Source: Kitagawia praeruptora
Taxonomy: Eukaryota > Streptophyta > Magnoliopsida > Apiales > Apiaceae
Assembly (NCBI GenBank): GCA_037693485.1
Contig: CM075344.1
Span: 77,123,501 to 77,187,500 of the forward strand
Length of the DNA: 64,000 nucleotides
Reading direction: 5' to 3'
Positions 11,731 through 23,143 of this stretch are shown here, piece by piece. The notes beneath the pieces are model-generated. The model saw only the letters and a list, made by a program, of their open reading frames with translations. It searched no databases and was not told the origin of the DNA. Within the stretch, counting starts at the first letter, position 1, and each line of letters starts with the position of its first letter. A program made the translations under genes and the position numbers.

Positions 11731-14700
11731 ATCTCCCCCAACTTGTTCATTAGAAAAATGTACAAGTTCACAGTAATTGATGATGTCAAAACTAACAAAT
11801 AAAAACACAGTGTTTAACATATAATCAGAGTTTAAACTTGACTTAGCAAAATTTACAGAAAATTCGAATTACTTACAAATTCTGTCTACCTAACCTCCTC
11901 AAGATCTGGAGTTGTTCTGAGATAATCAATCAACAATCTCCTCTCAGCATTTTCAAGTTCAATCTCCATAGCTTCCTTGATCTCTCTTAAATCTGGATCA
12001 TTCTCATCAGTTTGAAAAATAGCAGCTCTGAGATCATAGATCTTGTTTCTTCTCATTTCATTTCCCAACCTGATAAACTTCACTTCTTCAGACTTTACAT
12101 TAAAATCCAGAACAGTAATCCCAAGATCAGTCTTTAGCTTTGTAGTTCCCTTCTGCATTTCTATCAGATTCCCATTCCAGTCTCTGTACTTCGGAACATA
12201 TCTTTCAGCAGACTTTGATCCTGTAACAACTTTAGCTTTCTGCATATACTCCCTTATAGAATTAGCAATAAGCTGTGTTCGATGATTTCTAACTCTGAAG
12301 ATATGCAAGACATATTGAAGTTCCTCAAATAATTTTAGCTTAATTGCTTCTTCATTCACTCTATACACTGACCCATCTGTCATAAAGTATAGCAGAAAGT
12401 GAATGTCTAAGCTCCTTTGACGAACTAGCTGAACTGACTCCAACTTGTCTAGATTTTCTTGAGTAATACCAGAACCAAGAGATACAAGTGCAGAGGGATC
12501 TCTTGGACTGTTACTAACCCTCAAATCTCTTCTTGAACCTAAGCCAGAAGTATCCCTGCCTGGTGGCTTTCCTGAACATGCAACATTATGTTGATATCCA
12601 CCAGTCACTCCTGCTTCTTCTTGCACTGGAATCTTTGGCCTTGAAAAACCAGGTAAGAGTTTACTTTAAGTCTGTACAACTTGTGTAGCAACAGAGGTTG
12701 TAACTATCATTTTGTCCTTGCTCTCTTCACCAATTATCCCTTTTAACTTCAACTTGGCATCAAGAGAAGACTTTCTAACCAGCTTTCCAGTATCTTCTTC
12801 TTCTTCTTCTTCTTGAATACCAGATAGTTTTTCTTTGATCTCAATTCCTTTCATTACAGACCTTGAAGACTTTGAAGCTCTAACAATTTTCTTCACTTTC
12901 TTGGACTTTTGAGCTTTTAAATGCTCTTTCTGCAACAGCTTTTCTTCAGCTTGTATGTCCTCAAGTGTAGCTTCAGCATTCTCTTCACGAAAAAGTTTTG
13001 CAGCCAATTCTTCATCTGTTTGTGGATTGTCAGTGAATGACATATCCTTTGGCTTTGAACCAGAAGTACTCTGACTATTTGTATCTATCACCAAATTTGG
13101 CTTTGACCTTGAAGACCTTTCATGTCCTTGTCTGGGATTTGAATTTCTTAAGCCCTTATCAGCAGTACGTTCATCATCAAGATGATCTTTCTTTGACAGA
13201 GTTTGAGTTTGCTTGCACTTGGTTTTAGCAATTCTCTCCCCCTTTTTGACATCATCACCATCCTGAATCAGAATTGAGGTGATTAACTCAAGAGAGTTTG
13301 CAATGGAATCAACCTTCTCAGTCAGTAAAATCTGATTCTTTTCAACTGTGCTCAGTCTGTCATTAAGATTTGCTTGAGCTTTGGAGAATTGTTGAAAAAG
13401 CTTAGCATTAGCTAGTTGAGCTTTCTCCTCATGAGTAGCAACCTCTGTTCGAAGATCAACAATAGATTTCTGAGTATCATCAAATCTATTATTCAAGGTT
13501 TTGATTTGAATCACTGTGCCTTGCAAACAAGTGAATATTTCTGGATTTTTAATCTTCGAAGAATTTGCTTGGAGAAACATTGCTGCCCTTCCAGGAGAAA
13601 AAATACACTCTGACTTGTACCAATCAGCAGTTTGTTTGGCCAAATAATCATCATCAATTTCATTTACAGAAGGCCCAGCAAAATCTGGTTTTTCTCCTGT
13701 TTTCTGACCATCAGCTTGAGTATGTGTTTTTTCAACTCCTGTACTGTTGTCTTCAATCGAATCACTCACAGATTCATTAGTAGGAGCAACAGAAGCAATA
13801 TCTTCATCTTGAGCAACAACAGGTTCTTGAGCAATTTGTTTTCCTTTATCAACTTGAGTTTGCTCTGAAGAAAGAACCTTCTCTGGTTTATCAACCTCCT
13901 CACCATGATCAGAAACATGATGAGCAACAGAGTTTAACTCAGTGTGTGATGCAACCACAGTGTCTTCAAGAACAACAATAGGCCCATCAGCAACACCAGT
14001 ATCAATAGAATGTGTAACCTCCATGAGTGGTGGAGTAGATGCTTCAGGATTAAAAGAAATTGGAGTTTTAGCAAACTCTTCCATTGGAGACAAAGCATCT
14101 CTAACATCTGCATTTTCTTGAACCTTAGCAGATTCTGGTTCAGCAATCTTGACTTCTGATTCTGGTATTATAGGTTCTATGATAACCTCTGTCTCACCAG
14201 TAGAAATATCAATGGAGATTTTCTCTTGAGCCTCATCAACATGCTCATCATCAGAATCAGTTAGAATGAGCTTTCTCCTCTTAGCTTGAGGCACTGCAAT
14301 CAGTTCTTCATCCTCACTAGAACTGTCCTCAGCTGGTGGTGTAGAAGGTCTATTTGCTCTTTCTTTGAATCTTCTAGAATAAACAGCCTTTGGAGAGGTC
14401 TGTTTAGCCTTAGAATGTTTTGTGTTAAGTGCAGTATGCTTCTTCCTTTTGGACTTAGATGGAGGTTGTGGGTGAGTAGTAGTAACAGGGTTTGTTGGTT
14501 CAGTATTCACTTGGTCAGGTTGTGTTTGAGTTGGTGTAGGATGAATTGGTTCAGTTTGTGTTTGAGGTGATATGGGTTGAGCAGTGGTTGTTGGTGTTGG
14601 CTCAGGTGATTGAGTAGGTTGAGATGGTATGTTTTCTGTACGATCAGTGGCTAAAGGTTCAGGCATAGGTTGTGGTTCTGGTTGTTGTGTTTCATGTGGT

Positions 14701-16048
14701 TCATGGTTTGGTGATGGAGAATCTTGTGGCTGATTGACAAAATTCTGTAAGGCAAGTGGCAATACGAAGGGAGGTATATCTTTACCAACATCTTTGTTAG
14801 TCATATCAGAGAATATTCTCTTAGTGACTCGAAAAGGTTGAATCTCATCAGCTTCATCAACAGTTAACCCAGGTGCACATGCATTGAACAAAAGCTGACA
14901 AAATCTAGCAAAGTAAACTGTAGTAGACTCTGACAACTTATCACCCAAATTCATTAATACATATCTACCAAAATCAAAATTACTGCCATAGAGTAGAGAA
15001 TACCCAATTTGCAGACTGTCCATTGGAATAGCATCCCAGTTGGTTACCTTCTTCTGGAATGTCCTGGTGATACAATCAAAGAAAAAGTTCCACTCTTTTC
15101 TCAGATTCGGCCTCCTCACACTACCCAGCTTTGCAAGTGAGTCCATATACCCAATCTCTGTTAGCATCTCTCTCAGATTTTGCTCAGAGACAACAGCATA
15201 CGAAGTATGTGTGTCAAAATCCATGGCATCACGAACAGTTTGTGGAGTAATCACAAACTCTTGTTCTTCATGAGAGAAGATGATAGACAGAGTTCCATTC
15301 TCTCCTCCTTCTATATACCTCGAGTTTTGCCAGAAGGTGACCACTTGAGAAGCAGATAGGGTAGCCGGTTCAATCAACGCTTGTCCAATCTCAGAATCGC
15401 GAAGAAAGTTTTGCATTAGGTGAAACGCCTCAGGAGCCCGGTCGTTCTCAAGTAAAGCTGCATAATTGTTAGGTACAAAACGTAGACCAAACAAAGTAAA
15501 AGGTTTTGTTGCCATTAGATCAAGAAATAAACAAAAAGCAACTGTGAAAATGATATGCAAGAAAGGTGTTTGTGAAAATGCCAAAGTGAAAAACAAAGAA
15601 GTTCTCTGTTTTGGTAAAGTGAATACGAGTGGGTGAAAGTGATTGTGACAAAAAGTAATTTGAGTTGTAATTAAAAATTAAACTCAAACGTTTTATCTTG
15701 AAAACACACAACTGTTCCCTCGAGAAATGCGAAAGTGGTAGATAATGATGAGTGAGTGGGTGAAAGTGGGACACGTGTCAAACATGCAACGATTCACTTA
15801 ATACACGCGCAGTAAAAGCCATTATTACCGCTGTCGTTCCGTTTATCAAGACACTTTACCACTAAATACACTAATTAACAGTTGTCAACCACTCCATTTA
15901 CTCCAAAATTTTCAAATTATCTTGATGAAAATTTACCTTAGAGTACGTAACACAATCAATCAGTGTTTGTCAAATTTTCAACCTTTGTCACAAAGACCCT
16001 TTCAAAAATGCACAGTCGTGATTTTTGTGTGTGAGTAGCAGAGTTTAC
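11659..16048 (-). repeat. Right arm of the 4.4-kb inverted repeat (copy R)
   Basis: Reverse complement of 6771-11154, about 99 percent identical by eye. Unlike the left arm, the copia sequence continues without a break past 16048 into spacer and pol, which shows that 16048 is not a natural element boundary. Confidence 0.9.
11886..15515 (-). pseudogene. Env-like (post-pol) ORF of copy R, one nonsense mutation
   Basis: The frame from ATG 15515 is open to a TAA at 12668-12666 and continues in the same frame to a TAG at 11888-11886. Domain layout is as in the left copy: N-terminal conserved region, Pro/Gln-rich linker, acidic and basic stretches, coiled coil, Lys/Glu-rich C-terminal half. The left arm has CAA at the position of the internal TAA, so this copy carries its own C-to-T nonsense change, at a different site from the left copy. 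Other differences include a Glu run longer by two residues and substitutions such as P/L, Y/C and E/K. No membrane segment is evident. Function is unknown. Confidence 0.8.
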
Positions 16049-17531
16049 CAAGTCAATTTTTATAGCATCTAATATGTCATAAAATCCATAAATCAAAACA
16101 ATAAACACTGAATGCACAAACTCTCATATTAAACACAGAGTATATGATGAATGCTAAACTCTGTAGTTCCTTAATTACAGAAATCTGAATATCCCTGTTC
16201 CAGTTTATGTTCATGATTATCCAAGTAAGCACACAGTCATTATAGACAAAAAGATCAGGAGATAAACATCAAAGCATCATTCAGTGAGTTACATGTCAAG
16301 GATTTCCTCACAAACTCTCACAGCACACAAGTGTTTAGGTGAAGTGTTTTCGCTCAAATTCAATCAGTAGAAGCAGATACTACCATAAGCTTGAATTTCC
16401 ACCAAATCTACACCACTTTGATTACATATATGCACAAATCAAAAGGACTTTGTTCAGGGTTGTAATTGAGTAAAATCAAACAGATGAGAAAAGATATTTT
16501 TCGAATGAGAATTCCTAACTGAACGATTTATCAGATCAAAATATTCAGTCAAACGGTTAGTACATATTTCAAGATGATCAGTATATATACCTCCCTTTTT
16601 TTTCTTTTTTCTTTTTTTTTTATTTACATATATATATACTGAGTAAGATTTCTTTTCTTGAGAAATACTCACCTGCTTGAATTTGATTTATCAAAAGAAT
16701 ATAACTGCTCTTAATACTTCAGTATTCAAGAAAAATGAGCAGTTAATTAGGCTCAAAGGGGTTTACTAAGGGTCGTGTTTATGAACAGTGTTTATGATCA
16801 GTGTTCAAAGATGTTTTGAACAGTGTTTGAAGAAAGATGGTTAATCCTAGTGCCTTTATCATTTTCATGCACACATATATCATGTAGTCTCAAAATGGTT
16901 TAATGCAAGTTCTAGAGCAACATACTTACTGATGAACATCACACAGCAATAAAATCTGATTGATATAAAATGTATCAATCACTTATTCGGCTCAAAATCT
17001 CACAGGGTGCAGACATGAACTGTTTCTCACCAAACTAAACAATGACACATCTCAAGTTTTAAAATTTTCACAAGTGCAAACAAAGAATCATCAAGAATCA
17101 AGTATGACTTGGAAACAGAGTGTTACTAATCAGAGTTTAGAGTTCATCAATATCAGAGTTATTCATGAGAGGCAATGCATACAGTATTCATATATTCAGA
17201 GTTTAGGATCAAATAAACTAAGAGATGCTCTAAATATGAAACAGTATCATGCTGTGTTAATTTACTGCACAATTTCTGATTAGATCACAGTGACTCAGAA
17301 AGAATCTTGATTTTTCACTGAGAATCATGCTCCATACATTTTTCTTCATTGGTATTTTCATTCAGACAAAAATCAACTCAGAATTCACAGAGTTTAACAA
17401 ACATATTAACAGTGTATGACCAACAATCATGCTGACAGAGTTTAATTAACAAGGTTCACATAGCACTTTAGCAATTTAAAGAAATATGAGCAACACATTT
17501 TATTAGAAAAGTTTGAGTCTAACCAACATGT
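15516..17531 (-). other. Long spacer between pol and env-like ORF of copy R
   Basis: About 2 kb without a convincing ORF. It is notably rich in CAGWGTTT copies: CAGAGTTT near 16040, 17130, 17200, 17390 and 17440, CAGTGTTT near 16788 and 16823, plus reverse-strand forms near 16106 and 16158. It may hold the promoter or splice signals needed to express the env-like ORF, but none can be pinpointed. Confidence 0.6.
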
Positions 17532-19880
17532 TTAGTCAAAACCAGATACCATCCCTAGTTCATTTACCAGTCTTGTAAATGCTGCTTCACTTAGAGGCTT
17601 TGTGAAGACATCTGCAAGTTGTTGATCTGTAGGCACAAAGTGAAGCTCAATATTGCCTTCCTCTACATGCTCTCTGATAAAGTGATACCTTATGCTGATG
17701 TGCTTGGTCATTGAGTGTTGTACTGGATTACCTGTCATTGCAATAGCACTTTGATTATCACAAAAAATAGGTATCTTACTATACCTTAACCCATAATCCA
17801 GCAATTGATTCTTCATCCATAGAATCTGTGCACAGCAACTACCAGCAGCAATATACTCTGCTTCAGCTGTAGATGTTGATATTGATTTTTGTTTCTTGCT
17901 GTACCAAGACACAAGTCTGTCACCAAGAAATTGACAACTTCCACTTGTGCTTTTTCTGTCAATCTTACAGCCAGCAAAATCTGCATCAGAGTAACCAAGT
18001 AGCTTAAAATCTGATTCTCTTGGGTACCACAGCCCTAAGGTTACAGTGCCCTTGAGATATTTGAAAATCCTCTTCACAGCTGTTAAATGTGGTTCCCTTG
18101 GATCTGCCTGAAACCTTGCACACAGACAGGTGGCATACATGATATCAGGTCTACTAGCAGTTAAATAGAGTAGAGAACCAATCATTCCTCTGTAACTTGT
18201 CATATCCACTGATGACCCTGTATCTTTGTCCAGTTTTGTTGCAGTTGCCATGGGAGTTGTTGCAGATGAACAGTCAAGCATGCCAAATTTCTTGAGAAGA
18301 TTTCTGGTATATTTTGCTTGATTTATAAAAATTCCATCATCTGTTTGCTTCACCTGTAGGCCTAGAAAATAACTAAGCTCTCCCATCATACTCATTTGAT
18401 ATCTTGACTGCATGAGTTTGGCAAACCTCTTACAGAGTTTATCATTAGTAGATCCAAAAATGATATCATCTACATATATCTGTACTAAGAGCAGGTCATT
18501 ACCAGATTGAAAGTAAAACAGAGTTTTGTCAATAGTACCTCTGTGAAACCCACTTTCTAGTAGAAATTTAGCAAGTGTTTCATACCATGCCCTTGGTGCC
18601 TGTTTAAGTCCATAGAGTGCCTTGTCTAACCTGTAGACATGATCTGGATATTTTGGATCTACAAAACCTGGTGGTTGTTCAACAAATACTTCTTCTTCAA
18701 GTTTTCCATTCAGAAAAGCACTTTTCACATCCATTTGAAAAACCTTGAATTTCTTGTGAGAAGCATAGGCAAGAAACATCCTTATTGCCTCCAATCTGGC
18801 AACTGGTGCAAAAGTCTCATCATAATCTATTCCTTCCTGCTGTGAATAGCCTTTAGCTACCAGTCTTGCTTTGTTCCTTGTGATCACACCATCACTGTCA
18901 GTTTTATTTCTGAAAACCCATTTAGTACCAACAATGGATCTGTTCTTTGGCCTTGGTACAAGGGTCCACACTTCATTTCTTTCAAATTCATTTAGCTCTT
19001 CTTGCATTGCAGTTATCCAGTCAGCATCTTGAAGAGCTTCTTCTACTTTCTTTGGCTCAAATTGTGACAAGAATGCATGAAACAGACATTCATTTGTTGT
19101 TGCACTTCTTGTCCTTACTCTTGCATCTGGATCACCAATAATCAAATCAGGTGTGTGTGACTTAGTCCATTTTCTTGCAGAAGGCAGATTGCTTATGTCA
19201 TCATGTGATCCTCCCCCTTGATCCATGCTCTCCTGATTTTCTTGGTGCCTTTCATCATTTTCTGATGCTCCCCCTGAATGTGACTGCTCAGAATTTGAAC
19301 GATCAGAGTTTGAATCAACAGTGTTTGATTCAGAGTTATCAACTGAGTCACTATCAGTGTTTGAATTATCACTTTGATGAGATTCTTCATGCTCCCCCTC
19401 AACTGGTTCTTCCCTTGTTTCTGATTGAAAAATTTCTTCAGTGTTTACCAGTAGAGGTTCAGAATTGACCTCAACAGTGTTTGTCAGATCTGTCTCATCC
19501 GAGTTTAATAAATCTTCATTTTCAAAGTACAGTTGATCATGTTCACTAACATCTTCAAGTCCAATTATTTTCTTGTCATCAAATGACACATGAATAGACT
19601 CCATGATCACTCTAGTTCTCAGATTATAAACTCTGAATGCTTTAGTTGACAGTGGATAGCCAACAAAAATTCCTTCATCTGCCTTTAGATCAAATTTGGT
19701 CAACTGTTCAGGATGAGTCTTCAACACAAAGCACTTGCATCCAAAAATATGAAAATATTTTAGATTTGGCTTTTTCTTTTTCACCATTTCATATGGTGTT
19801 TTACCATGCTTGTTGATCAGTGTTGCATTCTGAGTAAAACAAGCAGTTTGAACTGCTTCTGCCCAGAAGTATGTTGGCAA
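17532..19880 (-). pseudogene. Copia pol, C-terminal part: integrase tail, reverse transcriptase, RNase H
   Basis: An open frame of 782 codons ending at 17532. It begins inside integrase (PTYFWAEAV, then GCKCFVL and EGIFVGYP). An acidic Ser/Asn-rich linker follows. RT starts near WTLVPRP, with KARLVAKGYSQ, FQMDVKSAFLNG, YGLKQAPRAWYE and the catalytic YVDDIIFGS near residue 468. RNase H carries GYSDADFAG near 630, STAEAEYIAA near 668 and CDNQSAI. This half is intact and the catalytic residues are present. It is out of frame with the upstream protease-integrase ORF because of a break near 19865-19880, so it is listed as part of a broken pol. The linker is encoded partly by repeats of the CAGWGTTT motif. 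Confidence 0.9.
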
Positions 19881-20832
19881 TTTTTGCAGCTTCTATCAAA
19901 GTTCTGTCCTTCCTCTCCACTACACCATTTTGTTGTGGAGTACCAGGTGCAGAAAACTCTTGTTTGATTCCTTTACTCTTGCAAAACTCTTCCATTGATG
20001 AATTTCTGAATTCAGTTCCATTGTCACTTCTGATTATCTTCACTTGATTCTCTGACCCTTTTTCCAGTTGTATTATATGTTCTGTCAGTGTTAATGCAGT
20101 TTCATACTTCTTTGCTAGAAAATACACCCATGTGTATCTGGTGTATTCATCAACAATGACTAGAGCATATTTCTTCTTTCCAAGTGACATGACATTCACT
20201 GGTCCAAAAAGATCAACATGTAGAAGATGATAAGGATCAACAATTGAAGACTCAGATTTGCTCTTGAAAGAGGCTTTTCTCTGTTTGGCCTTTTGACAAG
20301 AATCACACAGGCCTTCTACATTCAACAATGACTTTGGTAGTCCTCTTGCAAGATCATTCTTTATGAGCTCATTGATGTTGTTCAGATTCAAATGAGAGAG
20401 TTTCTTGTGCCATTTCCAACTCTTTTCACTGGACATTTTTGTTGACAGACACACTGCTTTGCCATCATTGTTTGTTGACAATTTAATTTCATAGATGTTA
20501 TTGTGTCTGTTTCCAACTAGAGCAACTTTCCCTGTAGATTTACTGATGACTTGACAATATTCAGGCTGAAAATCCACATGATATCCTCTGTCACAGATTT
20601 GACTCACAGATAGCAGATCATGCTTGAGTCCTGGAACCAGAGCTACATTTGTGATGATGACACTTCCAAGATTAATATTGCCATATCCCAGAGTATGTCC
20701 TATGTTGCCATCTCCATAGGAAACTTTTGGGCCAGCCTTCTCCTCATACTCTGATAGCAGGGCTTTATTTCCAGTCATGTGTCCTGAACATCCACTGTCC
20801 ACGACTAGGGTACTAACCCTGTTGCCCTGCAA
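19801..20832 (-). pseudogene. Copia pol, N-terminal part: protease and integrase core
   Basis: 343 codons in a frame different from both gag and RT. The protease motif VDSGCSGHMTG spans residues 11-21. The integrase zinc-binding HHCC residues are H142, H147, C176 and C179. The catalytic triad is D207 (HVDLFG), D270 (RSDNGTEF) and E306 (NGVVERKDR), with the expected 35-residue D-E spacing. Right after EAAK the frame is lost: LPTYFWAEAV, normally some 7-8 residues further on, follows directly in another frame, so a deletion of about 20-23 bases is likely. The ORF opens just after a TGA and has no ATG, so a frameshift, splicing or a mutated junction must link it to gag. Confidence 0.88.
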
Positions 20833-20842
20833 TCACAAACAA

Positions 20843-23080
20843 TCACTGATTATTAGTTTTAAGGATCCAGACTTGCTTGGATCCTTTGGCTTTCTTAATT
20901 CTGTTAGCTTTTGCAGCGGAATTCACACTATCAGAGTTTAAGCTAACTTTTTCAGAGTTTACATTTGCAGAGTTTACTTTAACCCATTTCAAATTTGGCT
21001 TGGGTTCATAGTAATTATAGTAAATAGCATGATAATCTCTGCAAGTGTAAATAGAATGCCATGTACTTCCACAGTGTTTACATAAAGTCTGTGGTCTAGT
21101 TCTCACATAATCATTTTTAACTGCAGTTTTAGAGGGCAAAGAATTAATGTTCTTATTCTTACTGCAGAAACTAGCAAGATGATTAGTGCTACCACAATTA
21201 AAGCATGTCTTTCTAGGAGCTAATGAAGCAAGCATTGGCTTAATTCCTGATGTTATGCCTACCTTTCCATTTCTGTTTTTCTTAGGCATACTCTGCTTGT
21301 TGACAGATTTTATCTCTTTAAGCTTATGCTTGAGTTGTTTATCTGTCATTGAACCAATGTTAACCTCTTTAACAAAAATCTTAGCATATGATTCTTTAAC
21401 AGCCTTTTTCTGAGCTTCAGTCTTAGGTCCACCTGTTCCCATAACATTACCTTCAGATGAACGATGTGGTCTAACTTTTACCAAATTTTCAAATCTAAGT
21501 TCATCTCCTTCAGAGTAACCTAGACCTGCTGTATCTGACTGAAACACTTCTTGAGTGTCTTTACCAGAGTGTGTCCAAGTTTTAATGATGTGTTTAGTAT
21601 CCTCCAATTCAGATTCTAGTTGCTTATATTTACCTAGCAACTCCTGTTCAATAAACACTGCATCATCTCTTTCTTTCTGAATTTTATTCATGTTTTCTAG
21701 CTGTTCCTCAACAAGTTTATTTCTATCTTTGAGTTGGGAGCACTCATTCTTAATCCTCTCATTTTCTAAAGTCTGATCTCTATAACTGATATGCAATGCT
21801 TTAAGATAAATTCTCAATTCAGTTATATTATCAGTATTATAAGCATAGGTAGTTGGGGGTACCTTGAGATCATCATCTTCATGTTGAGTAGTTGCCATGA
21901 GTGCATAGTTGACTTCCTCATCTGAATCTGAAGTGTCTGCCCAATCTCTGCCTTTGGTGTAGAGTGCCTTTTCAGTTTTACCCTTCTTGCACTCAGGAGC
22001 ATAGTGACCCATCTCCTTACACTTGTAGCATTGAATCTCAGACTTATCTTTCTTGCCAGATTTGAAGTCCTTTCCCTCAGATTTCTTGAAATTCTTCTTG
22101 TCAGACTTAGAGTAGTCCTTGGAGAATCTCTTTCCTCTCTTGAAGTTCTTGAATCCCATCTTCTTGAAGGTCTTTACCATCAATGCAGCCATTTGCATCA
22201 TCTCTTCATCATCTTCAGAATCAGATGTTTCATCTGTGTTTGAGTCAACATCAGAGTTTGATGACTCACTTTCTGAGTGTATGACTAAAGCTTTTCCTTT
22301 TGCCTTTTTCCTTGATGCTTCCTTCTTTGATGGTTTCTCCTCAACCTTAAGAGCAACAGACTTTGACTTTCTACTTGATCTTTTGTTTCTCTGCTCCAAT
22401 TCCAATTCATGGGTTTTGAGCAGTCCATAGATTTCATCAATCTCTGTTTCACCAAGTTCATAGTTATCTCTTATGGTGGTTGTTTTCACATCCCATTTTT
22501 CAGGTAGAGAAAGAAGAAACTTGAGATTTGAGTCTTCTAAATCATACTCTTTGTTAACCAATGACAAATCATTGAGCAGTTTACAGAATCTGTCAAATGT
22601 TTCTGTCATGGTTTCTTCAGACTTTGCCTCAAAGTGCTCATACTCCTGAGTGAGTATGTTTCTTCTGTTTTTCTTGATTGCAGGGGTTCCTTGACACCTA
22701 ACCTCAAGTGCATCCCATATCTCTTTTGCAGTTGTGCAATTAATCACTTTATTAGACATAACATTGTCTAAAGCACTATGAAGTAAATGCCTCACCTTTG
22801 CATCCTTTGCAATAGATGAAAGATCCTCAGCAGTTAGATCTTTCTTTTCTTTTGGAATGACCTTTGATTCTTCACCAGCAGCAGCAGCAGATAACTTTGT
22901 AGGTTTGTGAGGACCTTCATAAATTCTATCAAGGTATTCTGGATCTGTAGCCTCCAGAAACATGGTCATCTTCACCTTCCAAATTGCATACTCTGATGGC
23001 CTAAGTATAGGAACCCTAATTGTTTCATACCTACTAACAGTAGTAGAGGTTTTCTCAGATGGTGGAGGTATCTCTGCCAT
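20843..23080 (-). CDS. SIRE-type copia Gag with three CCHC zinc knuckles
   Basis: 745 codons from ATG 23080, which lies 50 bp after the primer site. The N-terminal half has the copia capsid region (YAIWKVKMTMFLEA, AKEIWDALEV, ETFDRFCKLLNDL). A Lys/Ser-rich segment follows, then a zinc knuckle CX2CX4HX4C at about residues 351-364 (CYKCKEMGHYAPEC). A predicted coiled coil at 420-500 comes next, then two more CCHC motifs at about 626-639 and 667-680. A long Gag with extra knuckles after a coiled coil is in line with Sireviruses. The ORF is unbroken and ends in TGA. It would form the virus-like particle and bind element RNA. Confidence 0.9.
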   Translation of the reverse strand: MAEIPPPSEKTSTTVSRYETIRVPILRPSEYAIWKVKMTMFLEATDPEYLDRIYEGPHKPTKLSAAAAGEESKVIPKEKKDLTAEDLSSIAKDAKVRHLLHSALDNVMSNKVINCTTAKEIWDALEVRCQGTPAIKKNRRNILTQEYEHFEAKSEETMTETFDRFCKLLNDLSLVNKEYDLEDSNLKFLLSLPEKWDVKTTTIRDNYELGETEIDEIYGLLKTHELELEQRNKRSSRKSKSVALKVEEKPSKKEASRKKAKGKALVIHSESESSNSDVDSNTDETSDSEDDEEMMQMAALMVKTFKKMGFKNFKRGKRFSKDYSKSDKKNFKKSEGKDFKSGKKDKSEIQCYKCKEMGHYAPECKKGKTEKALYTKGRDWADTSDSDEEVNYALMATTQHEDDDLKVPPTTYAYNTDNITELRIYLKALHISYRDQTLENERIKNECSQLKDRNKLVEEQLENMNKIQKERDDAVFIEQELLGKYKQLESELEDTKHIIKTWTHSGKDTQEVFQSDTAGLGYSEGDELRFENLVKVRPHRSSEGNVMGTGGPKTEAQKKAVKESYAKIFVKEVNIGSMTDKQLKHKLKEIKSVNKQSMPKKNRNGKVGITSGIKPMLASLAPRKTCFNCGSTNHLASFCSKNKNINSLPSKTAVKNDYVRTRPQTLCKHCGSTWHSIYTCRDYHAIYYNYYEPKPNLKWVKVNSANVNSEKVSLNSDSVNSAAKANRIKKAKGSKQVWILKTNNQ

Positions 23081-23130
23081 TGATTACTATTGTGTTTTGG
23101 ATCTTTAACTGTAATAAAGTAACAGATTAT

Positions 23131-23141
23131 CTCTGATACCA
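23131..23141 (-). other. Primer binding site for initiator-Met tRNA (copy R)
   Basis: On the minus strand TGGTATCAGAG follows the LTR end TATCA after a 2-base AG spacer. This is the usual copia primer site and fixes the LTR boundary at 23144. Confidence 0.92.
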
Positions 23142-23143
23142 CT

